The notes under the pieces were generated by a model. That model was given only the letters and a program-made list of their open reading frames with translations. It was not told where the DNA came from and did no database searches. Below are positions 26,123-35,884 of a DNA stretch of 64,000 nt, piece by piece. Source of the DNA: an uncultured Mailhella sp. (GTDB taxonomy: Bacteria > Desulfobacterota > Desulfovibrionia > Desulfovibrionales > Desulfovibrionaceae); contig NZ_CALUYL010000003.1 of assembly GCF_944324995.1 (NCBI RefSeq), positions 1 to 64,000 on the forward strand, read 5' to 3'. The position numbers were made by a program, and so were the translations under genes. Position 1 is the stretch's first letter. Each line of letters opens with the position of its first letter.

Positions 26123-26455
26123 ATGAAGAAAATAGGCATCATACGCTGCCAGCAGACCGAAGACATGTGCCCCGGCACCACGGACTTCAAATGCGCAGGC
26201 GCGGGAACCATGGCCTTTGAATCCTTTGCGCCCTGCGAAATCGTGGGATTCGTGAGCTGCGGCGGCTGCCCGGGCAAGCACGCCGTCACCCGGGCGAAAA
26301 TGCTGGTCGATCGCGGAGCCGAAGCCGTGTTTCTCGCCTCCTGCATACGCAAGGGCAGTCCCATAGGCATGCCCTGCCCGAACGCCGAGGCCATGAAGGC
26401 AGCCATAGAAAAGAAGCTGGGCGACGCGGTTCCCGTCATCGACTGGACGCACTGA
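26123..26455 (+). CDS. CGGC-domain putative metal-binding protein
   Basis: A 110-residue protein of the CGGC family, named for the motif visible here in GFVSCGGCPGKHAVT. Further conserved cysteines are in IIRCQQTEDMC, DFKCAG, LASCIRKG and MPCPNAE. Members are small cytoplasmic proteins of anaerobes, presumed to bind metal or a cofactor; no reaction is established. The ATG is preceded by AAGGAGGACATC. It stands alone between the repeat-bearing spacer and a bidirectional terminator. Confidence 0.85.
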   Translation: MKKIGIIRCQQTEDMCPGTTDFKCAGAGTMAFESFAPCEIVGFVSCGGCPGKHAVTRAKMLVDRGAEAVFLASCIRKGSPIGMPCPNAEAMKAAIEKKLGDAVPVIDWTH

Positions 26456-26576
26456 TTCTTCGCCGCTTTCCCCTTCGCCGGGCGGCGCGCTCCGGCTCCG
26501 GCCGCTTGCGCTCCCCTCGCCGGGGAGGCGGGTTCTTTTGTAATCACTTCCGCTCCTCAATCTCCTGAACATGAAA

Positions 26577-26612
26577 GGGGGCGACGGAATACTCCGTCGC
26601 CCCCTGCTGTTT
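26577..26612. terminator. Bidirectional terminator between CGGC and M16 genes
   Basis: GGGGGCGACGGA (26577-26588) pairs perfectly with TCCGTCGCCCCC (26593-26604). It is followed by TGCTGTTTT on the plus strand and by CTTT on the minus strand, so it lies well placed to end both convergent genes. T tracts are short. Confidence 0.7.
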
Positions 26613-26661
26613 TCACTTATCCGCCCAGGCGGCGGAACCGCGTTCCGCAGCCTTCGCGCCG

Positions 26662-29310
26662 CTACGGCGTCACGCGAAGATCATAGGCGCGGTTCAGATC
26701 CAGATACTTGCGCGCCGTTTCGCGCAGCGTCTTCGCATCCACGGCCTTCATGGCCTCAAGGCATTCGCGGCCGTAGTCAAGGCCGTGACCGTTCAGAATG
26801 TTGGCCGCGCCCTCTCCGGCGCGCATGGCGCGGCTCTGCCTTGCGCGGTAGTAGTTGGCCTCGGCCACGGCCTTGGCCCGCTCCAGCGTTTCCTCCGGGA
26901 GCAGATTTTCGTGCAGATCGCGCACGATGGCTTCAAAGGACGCCCTGGCCTTGTCCAGATTTTCCGGCGAGGCGATAATGCCGAAGGCAAGAAAACCCGT
27001 ATCCTTTCCGGCCCAGTCCACAGGAAACACCGAGTAGCCGAGGCTCTGCTTTTCCCGCAGATCCTGATAAAGCTTGCCGGTGAATCCGCCGAGCGATTCC
27101 GAAAGCAGACGCAGCGCCGGTCTGTCGGCATCCTCCGCGCCCGCCGTGGGGAAGAGCATGAGGTACACGGCCTGATTGCGTCCGGGCAGCTTCATGCTCC
27201 ACGTCTTTTCCTTCGTCCACGCGGGGGCCTCGCTCTCAAGCGCCTTTGCCGAAGGCGCAGGCAGCGACTTCACAAACGCTTCCACCTGCGCGCGGTCGAA
27301 GTCGCCCGCCACGGAAAGCACCCACGGACGCTCCTTCTGCCGGTTCCAGAACGCCGCAACGTCCTTTGCCGTGTACTTGGCCACCACGGCGGGATCGCCG
27401 TCGTTTCTGTGCGCGTAGGATCCCTTGCCGAAAAGGAAATGCCGCAGATTCCTGCCGAGCAGGCCCATGGCGCTCTGCTCGCTGCTCACGATGGAGGCTA
27501 TCTGTTCGCGCTTCACGCGCTCCACGTCTTCGTCGCGGAAGGCGGGCTGTTCCAGCACTTCCTTCATGAGCGCGAACACCTCGGGCGCAAACTTTGCGGG
27601 GGCGTCCATCTGCACGCTGAACGAACGCAGACCGCTTCCCGCGGAAAGCCCCGCCGCGCGACCGGAAAGGTACACGTTGATGTCGCTCAGACTGCGGTTC
27701 TTCGTGCCCGTGGGCAGCGCGGCCGCGGTGAGAGCCGCCAGACCTTCCTCATTGTCGCCTGCCAGAAGCTCGCCGCCGGAAAAGCTCAGCGCGGCGGACA
27801 CGTACGGCAGCGACCTGTCGGGAAGAAGCACGAGCGTGCGGCCCTCGCCGAGGGAAATCACTTCGGGGCGAAGCGCCGTGTCGGCCTTGTTCTTCTTCGC
27901 TTCGGCGGGCGCGGCCTTGCCCGCTTCCGGCCAGCCCTGCACGAGCGCGGCCTTTGCCGCGGCACCGTCCAGCGCCGCGGCTCCGCCCTTTTCTCCCTGC
28001 GGAACCAGTGCGGCCACGGTCAGCGCGTCGGGGCGCAGCCAGCGGTCGATGACTTCCTGAATCTGCTTGCGTCCCACGCTGCGCACCGCAGAAAGATAAC
28101 GCTCGCCGCCCACGCTGGACGGATCATAAAAATATTCCGAGCCCATGGTCTCCGCGACGTCGGCAATGTTCTCAAGGCCGCGCAGGTAATTGTCCTCAAG
28201 GTTCAGACGGGCGCGGGCAATCTGCTCGTCGGTGAAGTCCGTCGCCTTGAGCGAGGCCAGCGTTTTGCCCAGGTCGCGCAGATATTCGGGCGTCTTGTCG
28301 GCGTCGAGCTGCGCCAGAATCATGAACGCGCCCGCCCGCTCAAAGCTCATGGCCGAAGCGCTCACGCTGTCCACCACCGGCTTCTGAATGCGGAACGACA
28401 CGGGCAGCAGCGCGGTGTCGTCGCCGGAGAGAAGATGCGCCAGCACGTCGGCCGCTGGCAGCAGCTCATCCTTCATGCCCGGCAGCGGGAAAGACAGCGA
28501 CACGAACGCCTTGTCCCAGGGCCCGGCCTCCACATCGACCACCAGCCCCTGCGCCAGATCGGCAGGATCAAAGGACGGCTCCACCTTGAGCACGTTGTTG
28601 TTCCGGTAGCCGCCGAACAGCGTTTTCGCCTCGGCCAGAATGTCGGACGCCTTCACGTCGCCCGCCACCGAGAGCACCATGTCCCGCGGATCGTAGCGCC
28701 GCCGAATGTAGTCGCGCATCATCTCGGGCGTCACGCCGCGCAGCGCCTTTTCCGTGCCGATGACCGGCGTTTCGTAGGGCGTGCCCTTCAGCGTGTGCGC
28801 AAGCGCCGTCTGGAAGAGCTTCGTCATGGGGCTGTCGCCGCGCTGCTTCTTTTCCGCAATGACCACTTCCCGTTCCGCGTCCAGATCGGCCTGACGCAGC
28901 AGCGGGTCAAAGGCGAGATCGCGCACCGCGGTCATGGCGTCCTTCCACTTTGCGGCGGGCAAATCGGTCAGATAGGTGGTCATGTCATAGGACGTGTAGG
29001 CGTTCATGGAGCCGCCCGCGTTTTCCACGCGCTTGTCCACGCCCGGGCCGCTGGTCTTGGAGCCCTTGAACACCATGTGTTCCAGAAGATGGCTCATGCC
29101 CGCCTCTTCCGGCTTTTCCCAGGCCGAGCCGGCCTTCACGAAAAGACGCACCGAAACCAGCGGAAAACGACTGTCTTCCCGCACCAGCACGGTCAGTCCG
29201 TTTTCCAGACGGAATATCTGTATGTCGGAAACGGCCTGCGCCGCTCCCGTGCCGCCCAGCGCCAGGCATACCGCCAGCGCCACGTTGGCGCACCATTTAA
29301 AAAAACGCAT
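26662..29310 (-). CDS. M16 family zinc metallopeptidase, two-repeat
   Basis: An 882-residue pitrilysin-type protease. A signal peptide (MRFFKWCANVALAVCLALG, cleavage near AQA at residue 26) suggests export to the periplasm. The inverted zinc motif HLLEH is at 74-78, with the distal Glu in EREVVIAEK about 70 residues on. A second M16 half follows from about residue 470 without the zinc motif, as is normal for the family. Processing peptidase-like members degrade peptides; the target is unknown. The ATG at 29310 is favoured because GAGG is at correct spacing; a GTG six bases upstream would place the ribosome site too close. Confidence 0.92.
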   Translation of the reverse strand: MRFFKWCANVALAVCLALGGTGAAQAVSDIQIFRLENGLTVLVREDSRFPLVSVRLFVKAGSAWEKPEEAGMSHLLEHMVFKGSKTSGPGVDKRVENAGGSMNAYTSYDMTTYLTDLPAAKWKDAMTAVRDLAFDPLLRQADLDAEREVVIAEKKQRGDSPMTKLFQTALAHTLKGTPYETPVIGTEKALRGVTPEMMRDYIRRRYDPRDMVLSVAGDVKASDILAEAKTLFGGYRNNNVLKVEPSFDPADLAQGLVVDVEAGPWDKAFVSLSFPLPGMKDELLPAADVLAHLLSGDDTALLPVSFRIQKPVVDSVSASAMSFERAGAFMILAQLDADKTPEYLRDLGKTLASLKATDFTDEQIARARLNLEDNYLRGLENIADVAETMGSEYFYDPSSVGGERYLSAVRSVGRKQIQEVIDRWLRPDALTVAALVPQGEKGGAAALDGAAAKAALVQGWPEAGKAAPAEAKKNKADTALRPEVISLGEGRTLVLLPDRSLPYVSAALSFSGGELLAGDNEEGLAALTAAALPTGTKNRSLSDINVYLSGRAAGLSAGSGLRSFSVQMDAPAKFAPEVFALMKEVLEQPAFRDEDVERVKREQIASIVSSEQSAMGLLGRNLRHFLFGKGSYAHRNDGDPAVVAKYTAKDVAAFWNRQKERPWVLSVAGDFDRAQVEAFVKSLPAPSAKALESEAPAWTKEKTWSMKLPGRNQAVYLMLFPTAGAEDADRPALRLLSESLGGFTGKLYQDLREKQSLGYSVFPVDWAGKDTGFLAFGIIASPENLDKARASFEAIVRDLHENLLPEETLERAKAVAEANYYRARQSRAMRAGEGAANILNGHGLDYGRECLEAMKAVDAKTLRETARKYLDLNRAYDLRVTP

Positions 29311-29316
29311 AGTCAC

Positions 29317-29797
29317 CTCGTATGCTCACCCGGCCGTCGGCCGGAACAGTTCAGCGCTTCCGCGCGATGCTCGTTCGGCGTCGATGACAACGCCGCGCCG
29401 TCCTCAACGCGTCCGCGGCCCGCTTCCCGCCGCGGCGTCTTTCCAGCTGTGGCACAGTCCTTGTTTTTCCGCCATAATTTTTCCGACTCTTTTTCGTGAC
29501 AAATTCTTGCAACTGCCCGAAAAACTGCGCCGAACGCCCCAGCTCGGGAAACGCTTTTCGCAAAAAAACGCCGCATTGAACAAAAAAGAAATATGACGCG
29601 TACCCCGATCAGGCAACCGGGCCGCTTCAAAACGCAAAAAGACGCGCGGCAGTCTGCGCGCCTGACCGGGAAAGTCCGCGAAGGCACGCCGAATCCGACC
29701 AGAAGACGAACATCGACCGGCGATATCGCGGCGGACATTCCGCGCCTTCGACATGGAAACGCGCCGCATTGCCTTGGGAGCCTCCGAACGTCGATGG
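29317..29797. other. Intergenic region upstream of M16 gene
   Basis: Over 480 bases without a supportable gene. It must contain the M16 promoter (minus strand), but no well-spaced pair could be chosen. The stretch around 29455-29500 is AT-rich. A long minus-strand open frame spans most of it but has biased arginine/cysteine composition and no motif, so it was not called. Confidence 0.4.
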
Positions 29798-29840
29798 GCA
29801 AAAAAAAGCCGGAATATCGTCGAACCCGACCATATTCCGG
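29798..29840 (-). terminator. Terminator of the Mop gene
   Basis: On the minus strand CCGGAATAT (from 29840) pairs with ATATTCCGG (ending 29809) and is followed by a C and a run of eight T. It lies 40 bases beyond the Mop stop. Confidence 0.85.
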
Positions 29841-29879
29841 ACAACTCATTTTGCAGGAGCAGCGCTCCTGTCGAAGGGA

Positions 29880-30308
29880 CTACTGCCTGGCGGCAAGAAT
29901 CACATGCGGAGCCTTGATGGCGGCCAGCACATGCACGCCTTCGGCAATGCCGGCGTCATCTGCGCTGTCCACCGTGCATACGGAGGTCAGACGCTCGCCG
30001 TTTTCCAGCTCCACGGCCACGCTGGCCATGATCTGCCCTTTTTTCACGCTCACGACCTTGCCGGGCAGCATGTTGCGCGAAGAAAGAATATAGCCGTCGC
30101 TCTCGCGCACAAGCAGAACGTTCACGCCCTTCACCATGGCCAGCACTTCGCGGCCGGGTTCCAGCTTGAGCGTTTCGGTGCTTTGGCAGGTCACGACGGC
30201 GGCGACCTTCAAACCGCCCTTGAGGTCGATATCGACCTCATCGTTGACAACGCCTCTTTTTACAGACGCAACCACACCTTCCAAAATATTCCTCGTGGTG
30301 ACTTTCAT
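29880..30308 (-). CDS. Di-domain molybdopterin/molybdate-binding protein (Mop)
   Basis: A 142-residue protein of two tandem Mop/TOBE domains, about residues 3-68 and 72-138. The repeat is visible: SRNxLxGKVVSVKKGxIMA in the second half and TRNILEGVVASVKRG in the first, each followed by a valine-rich strand. Such molbindins bind molybdate or tungstate oxyanion and act as a cytoplasmic store or sensor, which suits an anaerobe with many Mo/W enzymes. AGGAAGGAG lies well before the ATG. A TTGACA hexamer at 30363-30368 on the minus strand could be its -35, but the -10 is poor. Confidence 0.92.
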   Translation of the reverse strand: MKVTTRNILEGVVASVKRGVVNDEVDIDLKGGLKVAAVVTCQSTETLKLEPGREVLAMVKGVNVLLVRESDGYILSSRNMLPGKVVSVKKGQIMASVAVELENGERLTSVCTVDSADDAGIAEGVHVLAAIKAPHVILAARQ

Positions 30309-30634
30309 GGGGTCGACTCCTTCCTAAGGGGTTTGTTCTAGGATTACTCACCGCCAAAGAGCTGTCAATGCCCTGTTTCCCTGTCTCCCAAAGATTTTCC
30401 GCCGTCAGGGCAGGCGGATCGAACGCCCGGGCAATGCCGAAAGTTTACGTGCTTTTGCTGGTGACAATCGCATAAATTTCGGCAGGGCACACCATGCCTG
30501 CCGCTGCCAGATGGCATTTTCCCGAGCTCTCCTTCCACGGCGTGCCGAAATCTGAAGGGACGGCGGCCCTTCGACGGCGCTCATGCAAGCATTGCCCCGA
30601 ATGGACGACATGCCGGTCAAAAGAGGTGCGACAC
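30309..30634. other. Intergenic region, Mop promoter side
   Basis: This 326-base gap holds the presumed Mop promoter (TTGACA on the minus strand at 30363-30368) and a perfect seven-base-pair hairpin, CGGCAGG with CCTGCCG, at 30480-30503. No gene is supportable and no strong terminator for the orphan gene upstream was found. Confidence 0.4.
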
Positions 30635-31849
30635 CTACGGCCCCAGGACATCAATCATGCAGTCATCAGGCAGAGCACGTAAAAGCCCTTCCATTCTTGT
30701 GGAAAAGCGTTCAAAAAAACTGATGGTCCGGGCGCGTTCCCTGTCAGGCGTCATGTCAGACAAATCAGCGCAGGACAGCCACGACGGACGCCATGACATT
30801 TCTTCCAGCAGCGCCATGTGCTGCCTGAAAAACGGGCTGTCACCGTGTTCCCTGAGCGCGTCCACCTCATTTTTTATGTCGCTCAGCATGGTCTGCACGG
30901 CTTTTCTGTCATAAAAGTTGCTGCCGTACCAGTCAAAGCCCGCCTTCTGATAGTCAGGGTTACGCTCATTGAGCGACGGGTCACGCCATTTTTCAAGAAA
31001 AGGGTACAAATAGCAGTCAAGAACTTCCTCATCCATGGAAAACGAAACGGAGTCGGAAACGCTGCCGCAGAGTCTCTGCCCCGGCTCTGTTCCGTACACC
31101 AGAAAAAACGAACCATCCCCACAGACACCATGGCACAACAAAGGCTGACTCACAGGCAGCGCCATGGCCCTGAACCTCAGATACGGCATCTGAGACGCTT
31201 CCATGTAACCGGAAAGGGAAAGCCCGTACCAGCCATAAGACGAGTCGACCACGAGTGCAGCGCTGTCGGAAAAACGGAAAACATACCGATACCCGGTATG
31301 GCTGTTAGTCTTCATGTCCAGTTCATTTCCCGACAAACGATAGAGAGTGTCCGACTCCTTCTTTTCCACAATAAAAAAGTCCTGGAGATACCTTCCCTTC
31401 AGGTACTGACCGAAAAACATGTCGGCATCAAAATTCGGCGTGTTCAGACCTTCCATGCACTGCCGGGGAACGGCATTGACGCTTATCCTCGCTCGCAGAT
31501 TTTCACCGGGATGAAACTCCAGCGACGTTCCGCCCTCAAAATCAAGAATGAAGGGCTCGCACAGATGAACGGTCCGGGGAATCATGAGATGCCGCCGCGC
31601 TTTCTTCAACGCGTCTTCGGAGCGTGCCGTTCCGAGTCTGACAGCATGCTCATGCTCATAACGGGCCATGGCGGAACACGTCATATTACAGGCTGCGCCG
31701 ATGACTCTGACCCCGGTCAGACGCTTCTTTGCTCCTGTCATGTCTCTGACGGCCCGCACAATACTTTCCGCTCCCACATACTCAGGAGCGCCCCACTCAT
31801 ACCAGTCGAAACGACCGCAAAATGCATTGTTGCCAAACTGCAGTTTCAT
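30635..31849 (-). CDS. Hypothetical protein, lower GC, next to tRNA-Ser
   Basis: A 404-residue protein I cannot place in a family. It begins MKLQFGNNAFCGRFDWYEWG and is rich in aromatic residues; no signal peptide, membrane helix or nucleotide-binding motif is seen. Cysteines are scattered. The first half looks beta-rich (YRYVFRFSDSAALVV, GSFFLVYG), the C-terminus helical. Base composition is visibly lower in GC than the flanking genes, with more AAA codons. It begins about 190 bases downstream of the 3' end of the tRNA-Ser, a usual site for inserted DNA, so recent acquisition is plausible. GGAGA precedes the ATG at 31849. Confidence 0.75.
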   Translation of the reverse strand: MKLQFGNNAFCGRFDWYEWGAPEYVGAESIVRAVRDMTGAKKRLTGVRVIGAACNMTCSAMARYEHEHAVRLGTARSEDALKKARRHLMIPRTVHLCEPFILDFEGGTSLEFHPGENLRARISVNAVPRQCMEGLNTPNFDADMFFGQYLKGRYLQDFFIVEKKESDTLYRLSGNELDMKTNSHTGYRYVFRFSDSAALVVDSSYGWYGLSLSGYMEASQMPYLRFRAMALPVSQPLLCHGVCGDGSFFLVYGTEPGQRLCGSVSDSVSFSMDEEVLDCYLYPFLEKWRDPSLNERNPDYQKAGFDWYGSNFYDRKAVQTMLSDIKNEVDALREHGDSPFFRQHMALLEEMSWRPSWLSCADLSDMTPDRERARTISFFERFSTRMEGLLRALPDDCMIDVLGP

Positions 31850-31976
31850 CGTCTGTTCTCCGCCGGTGAGCACAGGCTCCGGAATGTCAGGCGCCCCGTC
31901 CCTTTCCTATCGAATGACACTCAGGAAAAAACAGCGGCAGGCAGGGTCACCGGATAACATGATACCACGCCGTCCA

Positions 31977-32024
31977 AGAAAAAACAAAAGGGCTTTGATG
32001 ACGCTAAGCGACAATCAAAGCCCT
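31977..32024 (-). terminator. Terminator of tRNA-Ser
   Basis: On the minus strand AGGGCTTTGAT (from 32023) pairs perfectly with ATCAAAGCCCT (ending 31989) and is followed by TTTGTTTTTT, 16 bases past the tRNA 3' end. Confidence 0.92.
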
Positions 32025-32039
32025 GGAAATATAACCGTA

Positions 32040-32133
32040 TGGCGGAAAGGGTGGGATTCGAACCCACGTACCGGCTCATCACCGATAACTCGATTTCGAG
32101 TCGAGCGCGTTACGGCCTCTTCGCTACCTTTCC
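32040..32133 (-). tRNA. tRNA-Ser (anticodon CGA)
   Basis: A class II tRNA of 94 bases with encoded CCA. The acceptor GGAAAGG pairs with CCTTTCC, the anticodon stem CTCGA/TCGAG surrounds loop CTCGAAA with anticodon CGA (reads UCG), a long variable arm follows, and the T-loop GGTTCGAATCC is standard. Confidence 0.96.
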
Positions 32134-32345
32134 ACAAACGTGTGTTGTACACGAAGACAGGCCCGCGGGCAAGCCTTTTTTCCGGGCCCCTGCCGCAGAA
32201 CGGCCGCCCGCACGCTGCCTCCCGCCGCAGACGCAGCAGGACGCCGTGCGCCTCACGAGCATTCAGCCTTTCGGGCAGCCCCCGCCGCGTCCGGTCAGGC
32301 GCGGAAGCAGCCTGCGCCGCTGCGGATTAGCCGCCGCCTCGAACC
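32134..32345. other. Intergenic region upstream of tRNA-Ser
   Basis: A 212-base GC-rich gap (304 bases from tRNA to ribF, counting the terminator). It should hold the tRNA promoter; I see nothing else that can be supported. Confidence 0.35.
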
Positions 32346-32383
32346 GAAAAAAAAGACCCGCCTTCAAAAAGCGGATCTTTTTT
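32346..32383 (-). terminator. Terminator of dsbA-like/ribF operon
   Basis: On the minus strand AAAGATCCGC (from 32380) pairs with GCGGGTCTTT (ending 32352, one G-T pair) around a nine-base loop and is followed by TTTTT, about 60 bases after the ribF stop. Confidence 0.85.
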
Positions 32384-32437
32384 CCAATGTCTTGCAAAGC
32401 GGCGCAGGGTCCAGACGAAACGCTGCCGCCGCAGCGC

Positions 32438-33367
32438 TCAGAGCGGAAGTCTACGGCGCTCGTCCATGTCGGCGTGCAGCTGCGCTATGAGAGCGTCCAG
32501 CCCGTCGAAGCGTCGATCCTGACGCAGTTTCGCAAGAAAACGCACTTCCAGTTCCCGGCCGTAGATGTCGCCGGAAAAATCCATGATGTGCGTCTCCAGG
32601 GTCAGCGCGGAGCCGTCGAAGGTGGGATTCTTGCAGAAGCTCGTCACGGACATGCGCCACTCTCCCGCGCCTTCGCCGTCCAGCAGACGGGCCGACGTGG
32701 CGTACACGGCCGGAGCCGTCATGGCCTGCGTATGGGGCACATCGAGATTGGCCGTAGGTATGCCCAGAAGCGGCCCTCCCCGCCCCTCGCCGTGAACGAC
32801 TTCTCCCTGCACGGAAAAAGGACGCCCGAGAAGCAGATTCGCCTCGTCCAGCCGCCCTTCGGCCAGCGCCTTGCGGATGCGCGTGGAGCTCACGGGCGCG
32901 CCGTCCACAAGCACGGCCTCTACCTGCGTGACGTGCGGAATGCAGGCGCGCAGCGCATCCGCTCCGGCCTGATCCCGTCCCATGCGGAAATCGTATCCGA
33001 CAAAAAGCTCGCTCACCGCCAGCGATTCCTCAAGCACATGACGACAAAAGTCGTCGGCCCCGCGGGACGCCAGTTCCTTGGTGAACGGCAGCAGAAGCAC
33101 GGCGTCGATGCCGAGCTCTTCCATGTATTCGAGCCGCTGCGCCGTGGAACACAGTTCCTTGGGAGCGCGGGCCGAAAGCACCGAAACGGGATGAGGATCA
33201 AACGTGATCGCCACGGCGGGCACCTGACGCTCGCGGGCGCTATTTACCGTGCTGCTCAGCAGCGCCTGATGCCCGCGATGCACGCCGTCGAAATTGCCGA
33301 CGGTGGCCGTGCAGGAAGTCCACGCCCCCTGCCTGCGGAGCGCGTTCGGATCGGAAGATACAATCAT
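32438..33367 (-). CDS. ribF: Bifunctional riboflavin kinase / FAD synthetase
   Basis: A 309-residue RibF that makes FMN and then FAD from riboflavin. The N-terminal nucleotidyltransferase has TVGNFDGVHRGHQAL (residues 22-36), AITFDPHP and SSTRIRKAL. The C-terminal riboflavin kinase has GIPTANLDV and FSGDIYGRELEVRFL. Length is normal. The ATG lies four bases after the stop of the DsbA-like gene with no separate ribosome site, which implies coupled translation. Flavin supply fits the flavin-dependent reductases in this window, but the pairing with a thiol oxidoreductase has no obvious functional logic. Confidence 0.96.
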   Translation of the reverse strand: MIVSSDPNALRRQGAWTSCTATVGNFDGVHRGHQALLSSTVNSARERQVPAVAITFDPHPVSVLSARAPKELCSTAQRLEYMEELGIDAVLLLPFTKELASRGADDFCRHVLEESLAVSELFVGYDFRMGRDQAGADALRACIPHVTQVEAVLVDGAPVSSTRIRKALAEGRLDEANLLLGRPFSVQGEVVHGEGRGGPLLGIPTANLDVPHTQAMTAPAVYATSARLLDGEGAGEWRMSVTSFCKNPTFDGSALTLETHIMDFSGDIYGRELEVRFLAKLRQDRRFDGLDALIAQLHADMDERRRLPL

Positions 33368-33371
33368 GAGT

Positions 33372-34166
33372 TTACTTGGCCGCCGTATGCTTGAGAGCCA
33401 TTTCCACGGCGTCTATGAAGTTTTCCATGGGAAGCGCGCCGCGCAGCACCATATTGTTCACGAGAAAATACGGCGTGCCCACAAAGCCCAGCGCGTTGGC
33501 GTCGGCGGCGTCGCCCGCCATGAGGGCGTCGAGTTCCCTGGCCTTGCTCTTCACCGCGGCTTCCACGGCCTTGGCGTCGAATCCGGCCTCGGCGGCAATG
33601 GCGCGCATGGCGGAGAGCACGTCTTCTTCCACTTCCTTCTGACGGTCGAAGGTAAGCGCGTACATCTTCCACGCCTTCGCCCTGTCCATCTGATAGGCGG
33701 CAATGAACCACTCGCCGGCCACGCGGCCGGCCTGCGTCTTCGGTATCTGCTTGAACACGAGACGAATCTTGCCCGGATACCGCTTCATCAGATTGCCCAC
33801 CGTGTAGGCGGCCTGATGGCAGTAGGTGCAGAGAAAGTCGGAAAAGGCGATAATCGTCACGGGCGCGTCGGCAGGTCCGCCCACGGGACGACCTTCCAGC
33901 GCCACCTGCTTGGGCTGATCGATTTCCGTTTCCCACTGACGCAGCAGCACGGCGCGACGGCGCTTGTCCGAGCCCTGCTGAACGATGTCGAGCAGCTCTT
34001 CGCTGTGATCCTTGAGCACGTTCAGAATAAGTTCGGGATGCTCTTTGAGCAGCGCCTCAAGCTGCGCGTTCATATCGGAGGAAGGCGCGGCCTGAACCGG
34101 CGCAGCGACCATAAGTCCGCCGGAAAGCAGAAAAAGCGTCAGACATATATGACGAAGAAAAGACAT
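33372..34166 (-). CDS. DsbA-family thiol:disulfide oxidoreductase
   Basis: A 264-residue exported thioredoxin-fold protein. A signal peptide covers residues 1-27 (LTLFLLSGGLMVAAPVQA). The active site FLCTYCH gives a CxxC at 113-116, and the cis-proline loop is in GFVGTPYFLVNN. The segment between signal and thioredoxin fold is a helical arm (LEALLKEHPELILNVLKDH), typical of Com1/ScsC-like DsbA proteins and a possible oligomerisation stalk. It should form or shuffle disulfides in the periplasm. The ATG at 34166 is chosen because AAGGAG lies six bases before it; an ATG six bases further upstream would be too close to that site. Confidence 0.9.
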   Translation of the reverse strand: MSFLRHICLTLFLLSGGLMVAAPVQAAPSSDMNAQLEALLKEHPELILNVLKDHSEELLDIVQQGSDKRRRAVLLRQWETEIDQPKQVALEGRPVGGPADAPVTIIAFSDFLCTYCHQAAYTVGNLMKRYPGKIRLVFKQIPKTQAGRVAGEWFIAAYQMDRAKAWKMYALTFDRQKEVEEDVLSAMRAIAAEAGFDAKAVEAAVKSKARELDALMAGDAADANALGFVGTPYFLVNNMVLRGALPMENFIDAVEMALKHTAAK

Positions 34167-34393
34167 AATCATCTCCTTTGGCGGGACTATATCTTTTTCA
34201 TACCGACCTGACAAGCCGCCGCAACGTTGCGGCCCGCAGGCACAGGATTGCAGCGCGGCGGGGCTTTTCTGCATGCCCGCTTCCCGGCGTTTTTTCGTTC
34301 AGAGCGCCGAAGCGCCCGGTCATGCATGCGCCTCCCGGCGAAAAGACGCCGCGTTTTCCGGCGCATGCCTCAGGCGGCTCTGCTCCCGCGTCT

Positions 34394-35761
<1,368 letters not shown>

Positions 35762-35819
35762 GACGAGGCTCCTCATGACTGTGTTTTGCGCGGCGCTCCC
35801 AAACCGGAGTGTCGCCGCA

Positions 35820-35845
35820 GGAAAAGGGCGGCCAGAGGCCGCCCC
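35820..35845 (-). terminator. Terminator after Re-citrate-synthase-like gene
   Basis: GGGCGGCC (35826-35833) and GGCCGCCC (35837-35844) form a perfect stem with a three-base loop, followed on the minus strand by TTTTC, 40 bases beyond the stop. Confidence 0.75.
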
Positions 35846-35884
35846 GAAAAGACATGTCCCCGTGTCCGGCACAGGGGCGGAAAA

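Noticed and set aside
29455..29471. A second sigma-54-like site (TGGCACAGTCCTTGTT)
   Set aside because: The -12 element has GT instead of GC, and no plus-strand gene follows it.
29313..29849. A 178-codon minus-strand frame upstream of the M16 gene
   Set aside because: Arg/Cys-biased, no ribosome site or motif, and it runs through the Mop terminator region.
30635..32133. A full genomic island at tRNA-Ser
   Set aside because: No integrase, transposase or duplicated tRNA end is visible; only one orphan gene stands out.
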